Virus record (IMG/VR): IMGVR_UViG_3300008107_000735
Coordinates: 1-20,255 of that record
DNA: 20,255 bases
From: a virus
Direction: 5' to 3' (one strand)
Numbering within the stretch: position 1 is the first letter of the stretch; each line of letters opens with the position of its first letter. Below are positions 6,835-15,058 of the stretch, piece after piece. The notes below the pieces were generated by a model. The model worked only from the letters and a program-made list of their open reading frames with translations, did no database searches and was not told where the DNA came from. The position numbers and the translations under genes are program-made.

Positions 6835-7428
6835 TTAGTCAGTATAGAATCTAATTGCGTCTAAATTAACTGAAGGCACTACACCTGTTATTCCGTTGTA
6901 TTGTATGTTTCCATTACTTAAAATTTGTAAATTTGAGAATGCTCTTGCAGAACCATTGTAGTACTCAATAGGAAATAGAAGGTCATGAACTGGCCTATAT
7001 CCAGCCGGTAATGTGCCAATAATAAGCGTGCCTCCAGTAACGTTTGTTGGATTTGTCCAAACCTGTCCTTTTAAAGCAACCTCTCCAAAATTATTTTTTC
7101 TGTACTTAGCTTGAAAATTTGCAGTTGTCCAGGGTGCTGTGTAGGTTAAATTTGACCACGCTTCAATAGCAGAATCTGCCTTTAAATCAACCGCTGTCTT
7201 TATCCCTGCCTGACTAACCGCCCCGTCCGCATTTGATGCGGCTAAATTTGCGTATAGCTTTGTTGCTCCCACAACTGTCGGGCTTGCTATCTTGTCAATG
7301 TTCAGTTTGCTATCAATAGCGTCAACCAACATATTGCCCACCCTTGTTGCCGTGTTTGCGCCCGGTGCTGTTTCGTTTTTTATTACGTTTGCGTCCGTAG
7401 TTAATTGTGCGTCCGTTCTTGTTGCCAT
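6835..7428 (-). CDS. Short tail fibre / receptor-binding tip protein
   Basis: The 197-aa product has an N-terminal part with the ANTATRVGNMLVD motif (about 24-36), seen in attachment regions of Bacteroidota phage fibres, then an ASNADGAVSQAGIKTAV link. The C-terminal part from about 92 (WSNLTYTAPW) carries FQAKYRKNNFGEVALKG and TLPAGYRPVHDLLFP, a motif set typical of beta-sandwich tip/knob domains that bind host saccharide in many phages. There is no signal peptide, unlike the genes that follow. It starts 1 nt after the stop of the tip protein gene. The domain roles are from motif resemblance; the receptor is unknown. Confidence 0.72.
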   Translation of the reverse strand: MATRTDAQLTTDANVIKNETAPGANTATRVGNMLVDAIDSKLNIDKIASPTVVGATKLYANLAASNADGAVSQAGIKTAVDLKADSAIEAWSNLTYTAPWTTANFQAKYRKNNFGEVALKGQVWTNPTNVTGGTLIIGTLPAGYRPVHDLLFPIEYYNGSARAFSNLQILSNGNIQYNGITGVVPSVNLDAIRFYTD

Positions 7429-7429
7429 G

Positions 7430-8329
7430 TTAAATAATGTTTCGTATCAAAGTATTTTTTCTGCTTAACCACACCTTGCCAAACTGCCAAGGGTTTCTTT
7501 TGTCGGGGTTGCTGCGCTCGTATCCCTCGGTAACCGTCCACTCAAAGCCATCGATTGAAACCGATCCTCGTACCGCATGAGCTAAAGCCAATTGAATCTT
7601 ATTGTGCATGTAGTCGGGCATCATGTATACCGTCATGTATTGCTGAAGGCTCAAGATTACTGACGTGTTGATAACCTTTGAATTGCTCAATTGCAAAGAT
7701 GACTGACTCGTATTGTTGCGCTGCTCGAAGAACCTACAAGGGATTCTTAAATTGAAGTAATTCCCATTGTTCGGGTAATTCAACCCTGCAAAATTAGACT
7801 GTGAGCCAAAGTTGCCGATTGATTTATACAGGATAAGGAATGTCCCGTAAGCCGGATTCGTCTTTATCTGAGTACTGAATTTTACTAAATCAGATTTGTA
7901 CAAGTAAGTAAGCGATTCGCCAAGAAAAGAGCCATCAAATGTCGCATCAAATGATTCAACGTCACCGCGTAAAATATAAAACTTGAAGTAGGTATCTTCA
8001 CTTGTAAGTAAAGACATATCAAAAGTTAGATCGTAATGAGCGTATCCGGTTTGAAGTGTTTTCGTGAATGACTTGAAATCTACTAGCGTTCCGTTTACGT
8101 CATCAATTCTTAACCAGTACTTGTTATCCGTGTCGACTTCGTTGCTTACCTGTAACTTTATTGTATCGGTGATTGTGAACTCCTGAAAAAAGCATTTGTG
8201 ATCGATAAACGCGTTTGCCCGTTCGTTGTATGTCTCTGATGACATAGGCCAGAATTGAATCGGTAGCGCGTCTGAAACATTCATTATTACAAAGGTAATT
8301 ATTATTCCTAAAAATGGAAATTTATTCAT
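7430..8329 (-). CDS. Tail-tip/baseplate-associated protein
   Basis: The 299-aa product resembles proteins that follow the tape measure and tip genes in Bacteroidota siphophages: an N-terminal domain with FQEFTITDTIKLQVSN, a Phe/Tyr-rich middle and a C-terminal domain with LPRY-like YMTVYMMPDYMHNKIQLALAH and a KVWLSRKN end. The likely place is the tail tip. The frame is open back to 8401, but that start would overlap the upstream gene by 80 nt. The ATG at 8329 gives an 8-nt overlap (ATGAATAA), matching other junctions here, so it is preferred. From this start the first 20 residues are hydrophobic (FLGIIITFVIM) and could act as a signal peptide; a start at 8284 (MNVSDA) would remove this. The function is by context. 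Confidence 0.62.
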   Translation of the reverse strand: MNKFPFLGIIITFVIMNVSDALPIQFWPMSSETYNERANAFIDHKCFFQEFTITDTIKLQVSNEVDTDNKYWLRIDDVNGTLVDFKSFTKTLQTGYAHYDLTFDMSLLTSEDTYFKFYILRGDVESFDATFDGSFLGESLTYLYKSDLVKFSTQIKTNPAYGTFLILYKSIGNFGSQSNFAGLNYPNNGNYFNLRIPCRFFEQRNNTSQSSLQLSNSKVINTSVILSLQQYMTVYMMPDYMHNKIQLALAHAVRGSVSIDGFEWTVTEGYERSNPDKRNPWQFGKVWLSRKNTLIRNII

Positions 8330-10709
8330 ATTGGGACTCGTAGAAATCCTCGTAATACCTAGTAGGGCTATCGTCAACAAAGTCAGGAACCACAATATCA
8401 AACGGCTCTTTTGGCCATGCTATCAACTTGACTAGACCTGTCCCAATTTGGTACTCAAGAGATTTTATAAAGAACTTTTTGAAATCGGCCTCGGTCTGGC
8501 TTATTCCTATGCACCTGTTTTTGTTGTCTCGTATCAATTTGTAATGATCCCATGTCATGAAATGGTTAATCTCATAAGGCATTGGGATAAACAAAAAGTC
8601 GCTTGTTACCGCAAAATTGCCCTTTTCGTCTACAAAAGTACCGTCACCAAGGCAAGAAGTAGACATTAGCGAGGTCATATCAAAGTTCCCCTCGCCAGAT
8701 GCGAACTTAAAAACGCTGCCAATGTAGGACTGAAGGCATCCGTTAAGATAGTTTGCCCAGCGCAAAAAGTTCCTCCCCGGTGTAAGTCGGCTATTGTAGC
8801 GCGTCTCTTTGTTGGTTAGGTTGGTTAGCGTGGTGAAATTCTCGTCTAGTTCCGGGGTGAAACTGCCAGCGCCTAACGATCTCAAGGCTATCACAAAGGT
8901 TTCATCGTCATAGGTGTAGTTCGATGACTTCAATACACCTACCCTTCGAGTCGTTTCGAGCGTCAAAGAAGCCGCTACCCACTTGGAAAACAACGTAATT
9001 TTTTTACCTATACGCCTAAATCGGCTATTATACGTGTGCTTTGTTTGCGGATCGTCAATACCGGAAGCCGTACCCGTTCCGGTCGCGGCCTGACTTTGCC
9101 ATTTGTCGTAACCTATTTCTACCTGATTGAAATGATGCTCGCTGTCATAGGATCGCTTTATTGAATAAACGTTCGAAAGGTTCACCAATGGCGTTCCGTC
9201 ATCGTAAAAATGCTCCTTTCTTTCGACCCTGATAATATCTACCCCGGCCAATTTCTCATAACCAAGTCCAAGGTTATGAATAGGGTTTATCCCTTGCCAC
9301 CATTCTTCAGCAGATTTAAAGAAAGGCTTTGCCGTTAGCGTGTAGCCTCGTATATGAAGCCCTTTGGCGTTTGCTACTAGCGATCCGCAACCTGTAACAC
9401 CGTAAACGCGTGACGTAAACGCGTTACCAAGATATTCAGAATACAAAGAGGATTCGTTGTCGGTTATCCGCTTTGTAATGGCGTCCATTACGTCATGTGT
9501 GAGGAATGCTTTTGTAGTTGTCTGTGGCGTAACCGTCTGGGCTATAACCTTAAAATAAGTCGGGATTGAAACGGCTGAATTTGGAATCGTTATCGTGACT
9601 GTTTGGGTGTTGAACATTCCCTCAGGAAGGAAAACGCACTGATCGGGGAATCCAATAGGATCAAATGTTGGTGTTTTTCTAAGTATCTCTACGGTTTTAT
9701 TTACACCGTGAAAGACTAATGCGGCCTTGTCTGTAAATGATGGCTGCGTGAATACCGTACCAAGTTCACCATAGATAAATATTTCGTCCCCAGCGTTCAG
9801 CGTTATGGTATTTGATAGCGTGAATACAGATGACTCGCTAGTATCGGTTTGGGTAAAAGGAACTACCGCCTCGTTATTCCTTTTGAAATTAAAGTCTACT
9901 TCAGTAACCGGATTGTAAGCCGCGTTAACCGTACAGCTTGCGGAGTCAGGTGGTATTGGCACCTGATTTCCGCTATTAGGAATTGTCCTAGTGTAGACTG
10001 ATGCCTCAATTCTAAAGTCAAAGGTATATTCCCCGGCCTCTAGCATTACCCATTTTGCAATTAATGTAGATGACGATCCGATCAATACCACTGACTTATT
10101 TTGAACCTCGTCTAAGTTTACCGTGTCCGTTTCTACCTGTATGTAAAGGTTATCAACCGCGTTTTGTAGTTGGTTTCTAATTATTGCAGCCGTATCGTTT
10201 AAAAACGAATCGTGTTTTTTTGTGATTACTTGACTAGGCAAAGGCAAGGTAATATCACTAGCAGCCGTCACAGCGTCACCGCTTTCCGTAACTGTTGACT
10301 TTATATTTACCTTGTTCTTGTAGCGTGAAATAAATTTAGTCCAAAAACCATTCTGGGTAAACACCATTTGCAGCATGTGGTCGGTGTCCAAACTTTCCAC
10401 GAACATCGAAACCGCTAGTTGCCCGGTGTATAGTGTTTCAAATGATCCGGTTTCGTCCTCGTCAATCTCTACTAGAATATCTACCTCGGCATCTTGCCCG
10501 TGTAGCTTTTCAACGTTTAATAGCCACGACCTACCACCGTCCTCGGTTCCGTTTGATCCGTAAGCCTGAAAAGAACTTTTGAAATACTCGACCAGAGAAT
10601 GAAATTCAGGATGGCGCTCAAATCCCAAAGTGGATTTTTCCCAGCCGTCAGGCTCTGAAATTACCTTACTACCTTCGACCGCATGTGTAAGCGTGAACTT
10701 GTATATCAT
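8322..10709 (-). CDS. Large tail-tip/baseplate (hub-like) protein
   Basis: The 795-aa product is encoded directly after the tape measure gene, where siphophages place distal-tail and tail-hub proteins. Its N-terminus (MIYKFTLTHAVEGSKVISEPDGW) opens a domain rich in beta predictions with GGRSWLLNVEKL (58-69) and DILVEIDEDE. Long middle and C-terminal regions contain no signal peptide, membrane helix or peptidase motif that I can see. Its ATG overlaps the tape measure stop (ATGA), so synthesis is probably coupled. The most likely role is the initial tail-tip complex on which the tape measure and tail tube assemble. The assignment rests mainly on gene order, length and general similarity to Bacteroidota phage proteins. 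Confidence 0.68.
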   Translation of the reverse strand: MIYKFTLTHAVEGSKVISEPDGWEKSTLGFERHPEFHSLVEYFKSSFQAYGSNGTEDGGRSWLLNVEKLHGQDAEVDILVEIDEDETGSFETLYTGQLAVSMFVESLDTDHMLQMVFTQNGFWTKFISRYKNKVNIKSTVTESGDAVTAASDITLPLPSQVITKKHDSFLNDTAAIIRNQLQNAVDNLYIQVETDTVNLDEVQNKSVVLIGSSSTLIAKWVMLEAGEYTFDFRIEASVYTRTIPNSGNQVPIPPDSASCTVNAAYNPVTEVDFNFKRNNEAVVPFTQTDTSESSVFTLSNTITLNAGDEIFIYGELGTVFTQPSFTDKAALVFHGVNKTVEILRKTPTFDPIGFPDQCVFLPEGMFNTQTVTITIPNSAVSIPTYFKVIAQTVTPQTTTKAFLTHDVMDAITKRITDNESSLYSEYLGNAFTSRVYGVTGCGSLVANAKGLHIRGYTLTAKPFFKSAEEWWQGINPIHNLGLGYEKLAGVDIIRVERKEHFYDDGTPLVNLSNVYSIKRSYDSEHHFNQVEIGYDKWQSQAATGTGTASGIDDPQTKHTYNSRFRRIGKKITLFSKWVAASLTLETTRRVGVLKSSNYTYDDETFVIALRSLGAGSFTPELDENFTTLTNLTNKETRYNSRLTPGRNFLRWANYLNGCLQSYIGSVFKFASGEGNFDMTSLMSTSCLGDGTFVDEKGNFAVTSDFLFIPMPYEINHFMTWDHYKLIRDNKNRCIGISQTEADFKKFFIKSLEYQIGTGLVKLIAWPKEPFDIVVPDFVDDSPTRYYEDFYESQYE

Positions 10710-13141
10710 AACCCAAAGTCACCCATTGATAAAGCCCGTACTTTTTTAGTCATCGTGTCGTTAACCTTTCGGCTCTCGTAAACCGTTGCCATGTTTCTGG
10801 TGAGGTTTGTATTTCTAGGCTTGTTTTTGGCCGTAATGTCTTTGAGTTCTTTAAGTTCGTTCAATAGCCTGTTATCTTTTCGGGACTCCATCATTTCAGG
10901 TCTGCTTATTCCAGCCATCGCCAGCATGCGCATGGTTTCAATGTTTGGTATAACCTCGGTTCCACGTGGAAGGTCTACTACCGTTGCATGTGATGGACTT
11001 AGTTGTAGATTGCCCGATGGCATTACCATTAACTCAGCTCCCTTTTCCCCTACTATTGCCCGGCCTCCGGGGTGGTTTTTAGTACCTACTTCATATCTTG
11101 GTATTTGTTGACTTGCAATTGCTGCAACTTCTATTGCTCCTATGGCTCCAGCGGCAGCGGCTCTAGCGAACGCGGTGTAAGGATCACCACTAGATAATTG
11201 ATTAAGTACAGCCAATGCTGTTTTAATTACTCCACTTATAACCCCTAATGTTCTCGCCTGTTCGGCTGCATCCCTTTCCTCTTTTCGCTTCTTTTTTTCA
11301 AGTGCCTGAACCCTTAAATCGGATTGAGCCTGAATCCTAGCCTTTGCCTCTGCGTTCCCTCCAGCTAAAATAATTTCATTGTTAGCCCGTTCCCTTTCCT
11401 TGTTGATTTCACTGTCAATATCTACAATCCTTTGAGCCGTCAAGGCGTTGCTCAAATTCAAAATTGCGCTGCTGAATTGTTGGTAATATCCGTTTGCCTC
11501 TGAAAGCCCGTCTCGAATTTCGACTACTTGCTGACGTAATAAAGCCCTTCTGTTTTCATGATAACTTAAATCAGATTTTAGAAGGTTGGCATCATGAGCG
11601 GCCTTGTCTTGTAGCTCCTGATTGTAAGCCTGATCAATAACATTTTTTGTTTTACCAAATAGATCATCTAGTTGGTCAAGTATTGCCTGACTTGTTTTCT
11701 CGTCACCGAAAATAATTGTATTGAATGGATCAATGTCGGCTTCTTCTTCAGCAAGCAAAGCCTTTATTTTCTTGATCCTTTCCTGACCTTCTTTTATTAA
11801 TTTGTCGGTTACCTCTTTAGCATCGTCAATTTGTTTTTGCTTTCTTCTGGCCTCGATCAATTCAATTTCATTTTCTGCTGCTTTTTTAGCCTCATTAAAC
11901 TCTTTTAACTTTGACATCTTTTCTTCATTGACAGTAAAGACAATAGACCTAGCCGCCAAACTTGCCAAGTAGTCTATTTTCATTGTGTCACCAGCTGACT
12001 TAATAGCTGTTTCCGCTGTCCTGATAATTGCTCTTTGCTTTTCAAGTTCCAGTTCGGTTGCATCTTTGTGAGCTATCTCCATTAGCTTTATCTCATGGTC
12101 GTACCTTTTTGTCAAAGCATCCATTTCTCTTTTTGACCTCTCAATCATTGAAGTGGTTAGTTTTTCGGCTTGCGCCTCAAAATATTTGAAAGCGATTACA
12201 GCAGCAGCAATTGCTCCGGCAATCAAGAAAATAGGATTTGTCAATAGAGCCTTACCTAATTGACCCAACGCAGAACCAAACCCACCAAGCCCGGCAATAG
12301 CTTCCTTAAAAGTCATTTCCTTTGAAATGTCGGCAATACCCCTGATTTGTGTTGCTGCACCTTTAAAGTCTAGGCTTTTGACTTTATCGCCTAATAATCC
12401 AAATCTAGTTCCTAAGTTTTCAATTGCGGTATCTCCTTGGAAGGCTTTGGCCTCGTCTTTTGCGTCTGCTATCTTGTCTCCTATTTCCCCTGCTCTCTTT
12501 GCTGCTGCCTGATATTCTTTTGAAGATTGGCCTAGCGTGTCGGCAATTGCCACCATTTCCCCACGCGCTGCCTTTAGTTCGGCTTTCAATCCCGTCAATG
12601 CTCCCTCGTAATTTCCAACGGTGTCTTTGTGCACACCCATTCCCTTATTCAGCTTTACGACTTCATCATATTGTTCGTTGATCGCCTTGCTTAAATCCTT
12701 TCCGGTTTTACTTGCCCTTTCTTCCTCGGTTCTCAAGGCAGCATAGGCCGCCCGGTTGGCCTTCAATGCGGATTCTAATTCTTTGAGTGATGAATTTTGC
12801 GCCCGAACATTTATCGCCTCTTTCTCGCCTAATGTGTTACGTTGCTTTTGTTGTTCCTTCAAATCCTTTAAGATCGTGGCCTGTTTCTGAAACTCTGCGC
12901 TCTGCTTTGCGGTTTCGGTTGCGATCTGTTTACTCACTGTGGCAAGTACGCGCTGCTCGTCTGTCAGCTTCTTAGTGCTTTCCTGTGATTCTTTTAATCC
13001 CGCGCTTCCACCTATCAATGTCTTGCTAGTCTCTTTCACCTGACCGGCAACAACCAATAGTTTTTCAAGCTCCTTAGTCAATAGTGCCGGGGCTTGCAGC
13101 GCGTCATCGCTAATCAGGTCTTGTCTGGTAATTTCAGCCAT
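10706..13141 (-). CDS. Tail tape measure protein
   Basis: The 811-aa product has the hallmarks of a tape measure: a long helical, Lys/Glu/Ala/Gln-rich N-terminal half (about 20-235), a hydrophobic segment at 299-319 (LLTNPIFLIAGAIAAAVIAF), a second coiled-coil stretch (325-630), a hydrophobic Ala/Gly-rich region (632-678) and a C-terminal part with HPGGRAIVGEKGAELMVMP (690-708) and DLPRGTEVIPN (723-733), conserved in Bacteroidota phage tape measures. It sets tail length and takes part in DNA entry. By the usual rule of about 0.15 nm per residue the tail would be roughly 120 nm (inference). It overlaps the upstream gene by 8 nt (ATGGCTGA) and the downstream gene by ATGA. Confidence 0.93.
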   Translation of the reverse strand: MAEITRQDLISDDALQAPALLTKELEKLLVVAGQVKETSKTLIGGSAGLKESQESTKKLTDEQRVLATVSKQIATETAKQSAEFQKQATILKDLKEQQKQRNTLGEKEAINVRAQNSSLKELESALKANRAAYAALRTEEERASKTGKDLSKAINEQYDEVVKLNKGMGVHKDTVGNYEGALTGLKAELKAARGEMVAIADTLGQSSKEYQAAAKRAGEIGDKIADAKDEAKAFQGDTAIENLGTRFGLLGDKVKSLDFKGAATQIRGIADISKEMTFKEAIAGLGGFGSALGQLGKALLTNPIFLIAGAIAAAVIAFKYFEAQAEKLTTSMIERSKREMDALTKRYDHEIKLMEIAHKDATELELEKQRAIIRTAETAIKSAGDTMKIDYLASLAARSIVFTVNEEKMSKLKEFNEAKKAAENEIELIEARRKQKQIDDAKEVTDKLIKEGQERIKKIKALLAEEEADIDPFNTIIFGDEKTSQAILDQLDDLFGKTKNVIDQAYNQELQDKAAHDANLLKSDLSYHENRRALLRQQVVEIRDGLSEANGYYQQFSSAILNLSNALTAQRIVDIDSEINKERERANNEIILAGGNAEAKARIQAQSDLRVQALEKKKRKEERDAAEQARTLGVISGVIKTALAVLNQLSSGDPYTAFARAAAAGAIGAIEVAAIASQQIPRYEVGTKNHPGGRAIVGEKGAELMVMPSGNLQLSPSHATVVDLPRGTEVIPNIETMRMLAMAGISRPEMMESRKDNRLLNELKELKDITAKNKPRNTNLTRNMATVYESRKVNDTMTKKVRALSMGDFGL

Positions 13142-13796
13142 TGTCTAACTTTTGGTTACGTTCGCTTATAATCTTTTTGTACTCGTTAAACCTTGACAGC
13201 TTTATATCTTCAGGAACCGCAAACTTTAAAGCCAGACTAAGCCCTGCCATTATCTCCTCGAACGTGGCACCCTTTGAGCCTCCATCCCTTCCTATCATGT
13301 CACTGATCTCGTTAGACTTCATCTTCATTCTGGTAATCAGGTTTTCAGATCGCCTCAATGCGTTGCTGATGCTCTCCGCATACTTGAGTGAATCCGTTGT
13401 ATCGATTCTGTAGCCCTTATTCCTTAGTTCCTCAATGTAGTTGTCATCTACAACAAACATCAACTGTATCAACGTAGCCCGTACATAGTTGTAATCTGAT
13501 AGTAACGAATTATATCCGTCTATCAGATCGCAATAGTTTATATAATCGAAGCCTCCGTTAACCTCATAGTTCTTTCTAATAATAAACTCCCATGCCTCAA
13601 CCAATTCACTTTCCCTTGCCTTGCCATTGATGACTAGCCGCTTGAAGTCTAGCGATGCGGCTATCTCTAGGTAAAGTTTTAGCGTGATGTCCTCATAGGT
13701 GTAAAATGTCGCGGTAGAGGTCTTGAACCTCTGGCTTAATTTCTTGCCTAAATTCTTCGAGGTTGTTTTGATCGAGTCCAAATATTTCTTTACCAT
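13134..13796 (-). CDS. Pre-tape-measure protein, possible tail assembly chaperone (start uncertain)
   Basis: The ORF from the first ATG encodes 220 aa. It lies between a gp10-like gene and the tape measure gene, where siphophages encode tail assembly chaperones. The first 100 or so nt overlap the upstream gene in another frame; the residues encoded there (about 1-31) are Lys/Thr/Ser-rich and look like an out-of-frame by-product, whereas the compact domain seems to begin at TFYTYEDITLKLYLEIA. Yet no in-frame ATG, GTG or TTG exists near that point. So either the first ATG is used, giving a 104-nt dual-coding overlap, or the frame is entered by +1 (or -2) frameshifting from the upstream gene, or a rare start codon is used. 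The region EDIKLSRFNEYKKI near the C-terminus is helical. No family is firmly recognised. Confidence 0.6.
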   Translation of the reverse strand: MVKKYLDSIKTTSKNLGKKLSQRFKTSTATFYTYEDITLKLYLEIAASLDFKRLVINGKARESELVEAWEFIIRKNYEVNGGFDYINYCDLIDGYNSLLSDYNYVRATLIQLMFVVDDNYIEELRNKGYRIDTTDSLKYAESISNALRRSENLITRMKMKSNEISDMIGRDGGSKGATFEEIMAGLSLALKFAVPEDIKLSRFNEYKKIISERNQKLDNG

Positions 13797-14127
13797 ATTT
13801 TTGCATTAACTCACCTGTCTTTTCATCACTACTTGAAAACATTACTGGGAAGCTGTCTGTCTTAGCAAAAAAGCTCTCGTGAAAACTACCTGTCAATTTT
13901 AAATCCGTCACCCCTGCTGGGTTCAATGATCTTTTGAAAGCCGCGTATTGCGGATTCCTGTAACCCATTAAACTTTGACCTTGTGAATCGCGCCCTTGGA
14001 ATAACTGCTTTGTGTTTAAGTCTATTGCTTGGTTCTTTGATTCTTCGACAACTTTCAATAAGCCTTTCTCAATTACTTCTGGGGTAATCGTTTTCAGTTT
14101 ATTGTAGTAGTCAGTAATCTTTCCCAT
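13693..14127 (-). CDS. gp10-like neck/tail-completion or virion morphogenesis protein
   Basis: The 144-aa product has a helical N-terminus followed by LFQGRDSQGQSLMGYRNPQYAAFK, DLKLTGSFHESFF, a SSSDEKTGELMQKYG segment and EIFGL. This LTGxF / sSdeKt..L..kYG..IFGL pattern is seen in small morphogenesis proteins (HK97 gp10-like or virion morphogenesis type) of Bacteroidota phages. These sit at the head-tail joint or complete tail assembly. The frame is open to a TTG at 14148, but that lies inside the terminator hairpin; the ATG at 14127, just past the T-tract, is preferred. In this window the gene follows the tail tube gene rather than preceding it. Its end overlaps the next ORF by 104 nt. Confidence 0.65.
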   Translation of the reverse strand: MGKITDYYNKLKTITPEVIEKGLLKVVEESKNQAIDLNTKQLFQGRDSQGQSLMGYRNPQYAAFKRSLNPAGVTDLKLTGSFHESFFAKTDSFPVMFSSSDEKTGELMQKYGKEIFGLDQNNLEEFRQEIKPEVQDLYRDILHL

Positions 14128-14129
14128 GT

Positions 14130-14162
14130 AAAAAAAGGAGACCGCCAAACTAGACGGCCTCC
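14130..14162 (-). terminator. Rho-independent terminator after the tail tube gene
   Basis: On the minus strand GGAGGCCGTC (14162-14153) pairs with GGCGGTCTCC (14146-14137) over 10 bp (two G-T wobbles), with a 6-nt TAGTTT loop, and is followed by seven T residues (14136-14130). It starts 12 nt after the tail tube stop codon. The T-run ends 2 nt before the ATG of the next gene, so read-through transcripts carry the stem-loop directly against that start. It likely raises tail tube output relative to the downstream tail genes. Confidence 0.85.
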
Positions 14163-14174
14163 AATTAAACCAAA

Positions 14175-15038
14175 CTAAACCGTTACTTTTCCGCCTGTTG
14201 ACTCGTAGCCAGGTATTGACAGCAAGCTGGCAGCTCTGATGTTTACGATGTCACCAACAGTAAACGCAGCAGATGAGTTGATAGAATAAACACCATCAGT
14301 CGCTTGCGTCACAGTTGTAATAGTTCTAACCGTTCCGCCTGAAGAAACCACCGAGAAGTCAGCCGCAACTAATCCGTCAACGCTTGTTCCATCGCAGTCG
14401 GCTTTGACGGTCACGCGTATCAATGAAGTAGTCGCGCTACCAACTTGGGTAATATTAACGTCAACAATAGAAAACAGCGCGTTAACAAATCCAGCAGTAC
14501 TTACGATAGTCCCGTTCACGTCCATCTCTTTGTTGTCCGAAAGGACAACATAGATAGGTGTCTTGGTAGATACCTTCCCATCGTTGAACTTCAATTTTTC
14601 AACGTTTAATAGCTCAATGTCGAAGCCAACAAAGTTTCCGTTTTCAGTTGTGCCAATGATCTGATTTTCATTGTCAATGAAGAAAACTTTTTGGCTTGCA
14701 TTTCCGCTATGTGTGAACATTGCTTTGTGCAAACAAAGGCTTTCTCTTACCGAAATCTTAAACCTATAGCGGCCATCACGAACTTTCAAAGAGCTTAGTT
14801 CATTTTCTTCATAAACCGCATCCTCTGACGCGTTTTCAAACATCTTAAAGCGAGGCCACAAATAGATTCTGTTTGAGGCAGAAGCCAATAGAGCCGTTTG
14901 CCATTGTGCTTGAATTAGCGCGTTGGCAGGTGACAGGAAGAAGTTTGCCGGGGTCGTAATCATTCCCTTAATTAATTCTGGGAGTGCATTACACTTGGAG
15001 ATTCCAAGATTTTTTTTAAGTATTACGCAATCTGGCAT
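14175..15038 (-). CDS. Major tail (tube) protein with C-terminal Ig-like domain
   Basis: The 287-aa product carries the NLGISKCNALPELIKGMITTP stretch (10-30) seen at the start of tail tube proteins of Bacteroidota siphophages, followed by a beta-rich core with DRGRYRFKISV-like VRDGRYRFKISV (86-97), FIDNENQIIGT and IYVVLSDNKEMD. From about residue 190 a distinct domain (DVNITQVGSATTSLIRVTV ... ILPGYES-like end) has the look of a bacterial Ig-like decoration, which many tail tube proteins carry on the tail surface. The following terminator and the gene position fit a highly expressed structural gene. The tube forms stacked hexamers around the tape measure. The Ig-like boundary is my estimate. 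Confidence 0.82.
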   Translation of the reverse strand: MPDCVILKKNLGISKCNALPELIKGMITTPANFFLSPANALIQAQWQTALLASASNRIYLWPRFKMFENASEDAVYEENELSSLKVRDGRYRFKISVRESLCLHKAMFTHSGNASQKVFFIDNENQIIGTTENGNFVGFDIELLNVEKLKFNDGKVSTKTPIYVVLSDNKEMDVNGTIVSTAGFVNALFSIVDVNITQVGSATTSLIRVTVKADCDGTSVDGLVAADFSVVSSGGTVRTITTVTQATDGVYSINSSAAFTVGDIVNIRAASLLSIPGYESTGGKVTV

Positions 15039-15058
15039 AATGTTTTTTATTTAAAATG

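Noticed and set aside
10791-11111. 106-aa plus-strand ORF
   Set aside because: It is antisense to the conserved C-terminus of the tape measure protein and looks like a shadow.
13134-13413. 90-aa plus-strand ORF opposite the pre-tape-measure gene
   Set aside because: All genes in the module run the other way and the product is the antisense of a Leu/Ser-rich frame.
14128-14148. TTG start at 14148 for the gp10-like gene
   Set aside because: It lies inside the terminator hairpin; the ATG at 14127 just after the T-tract gives the conventional product.
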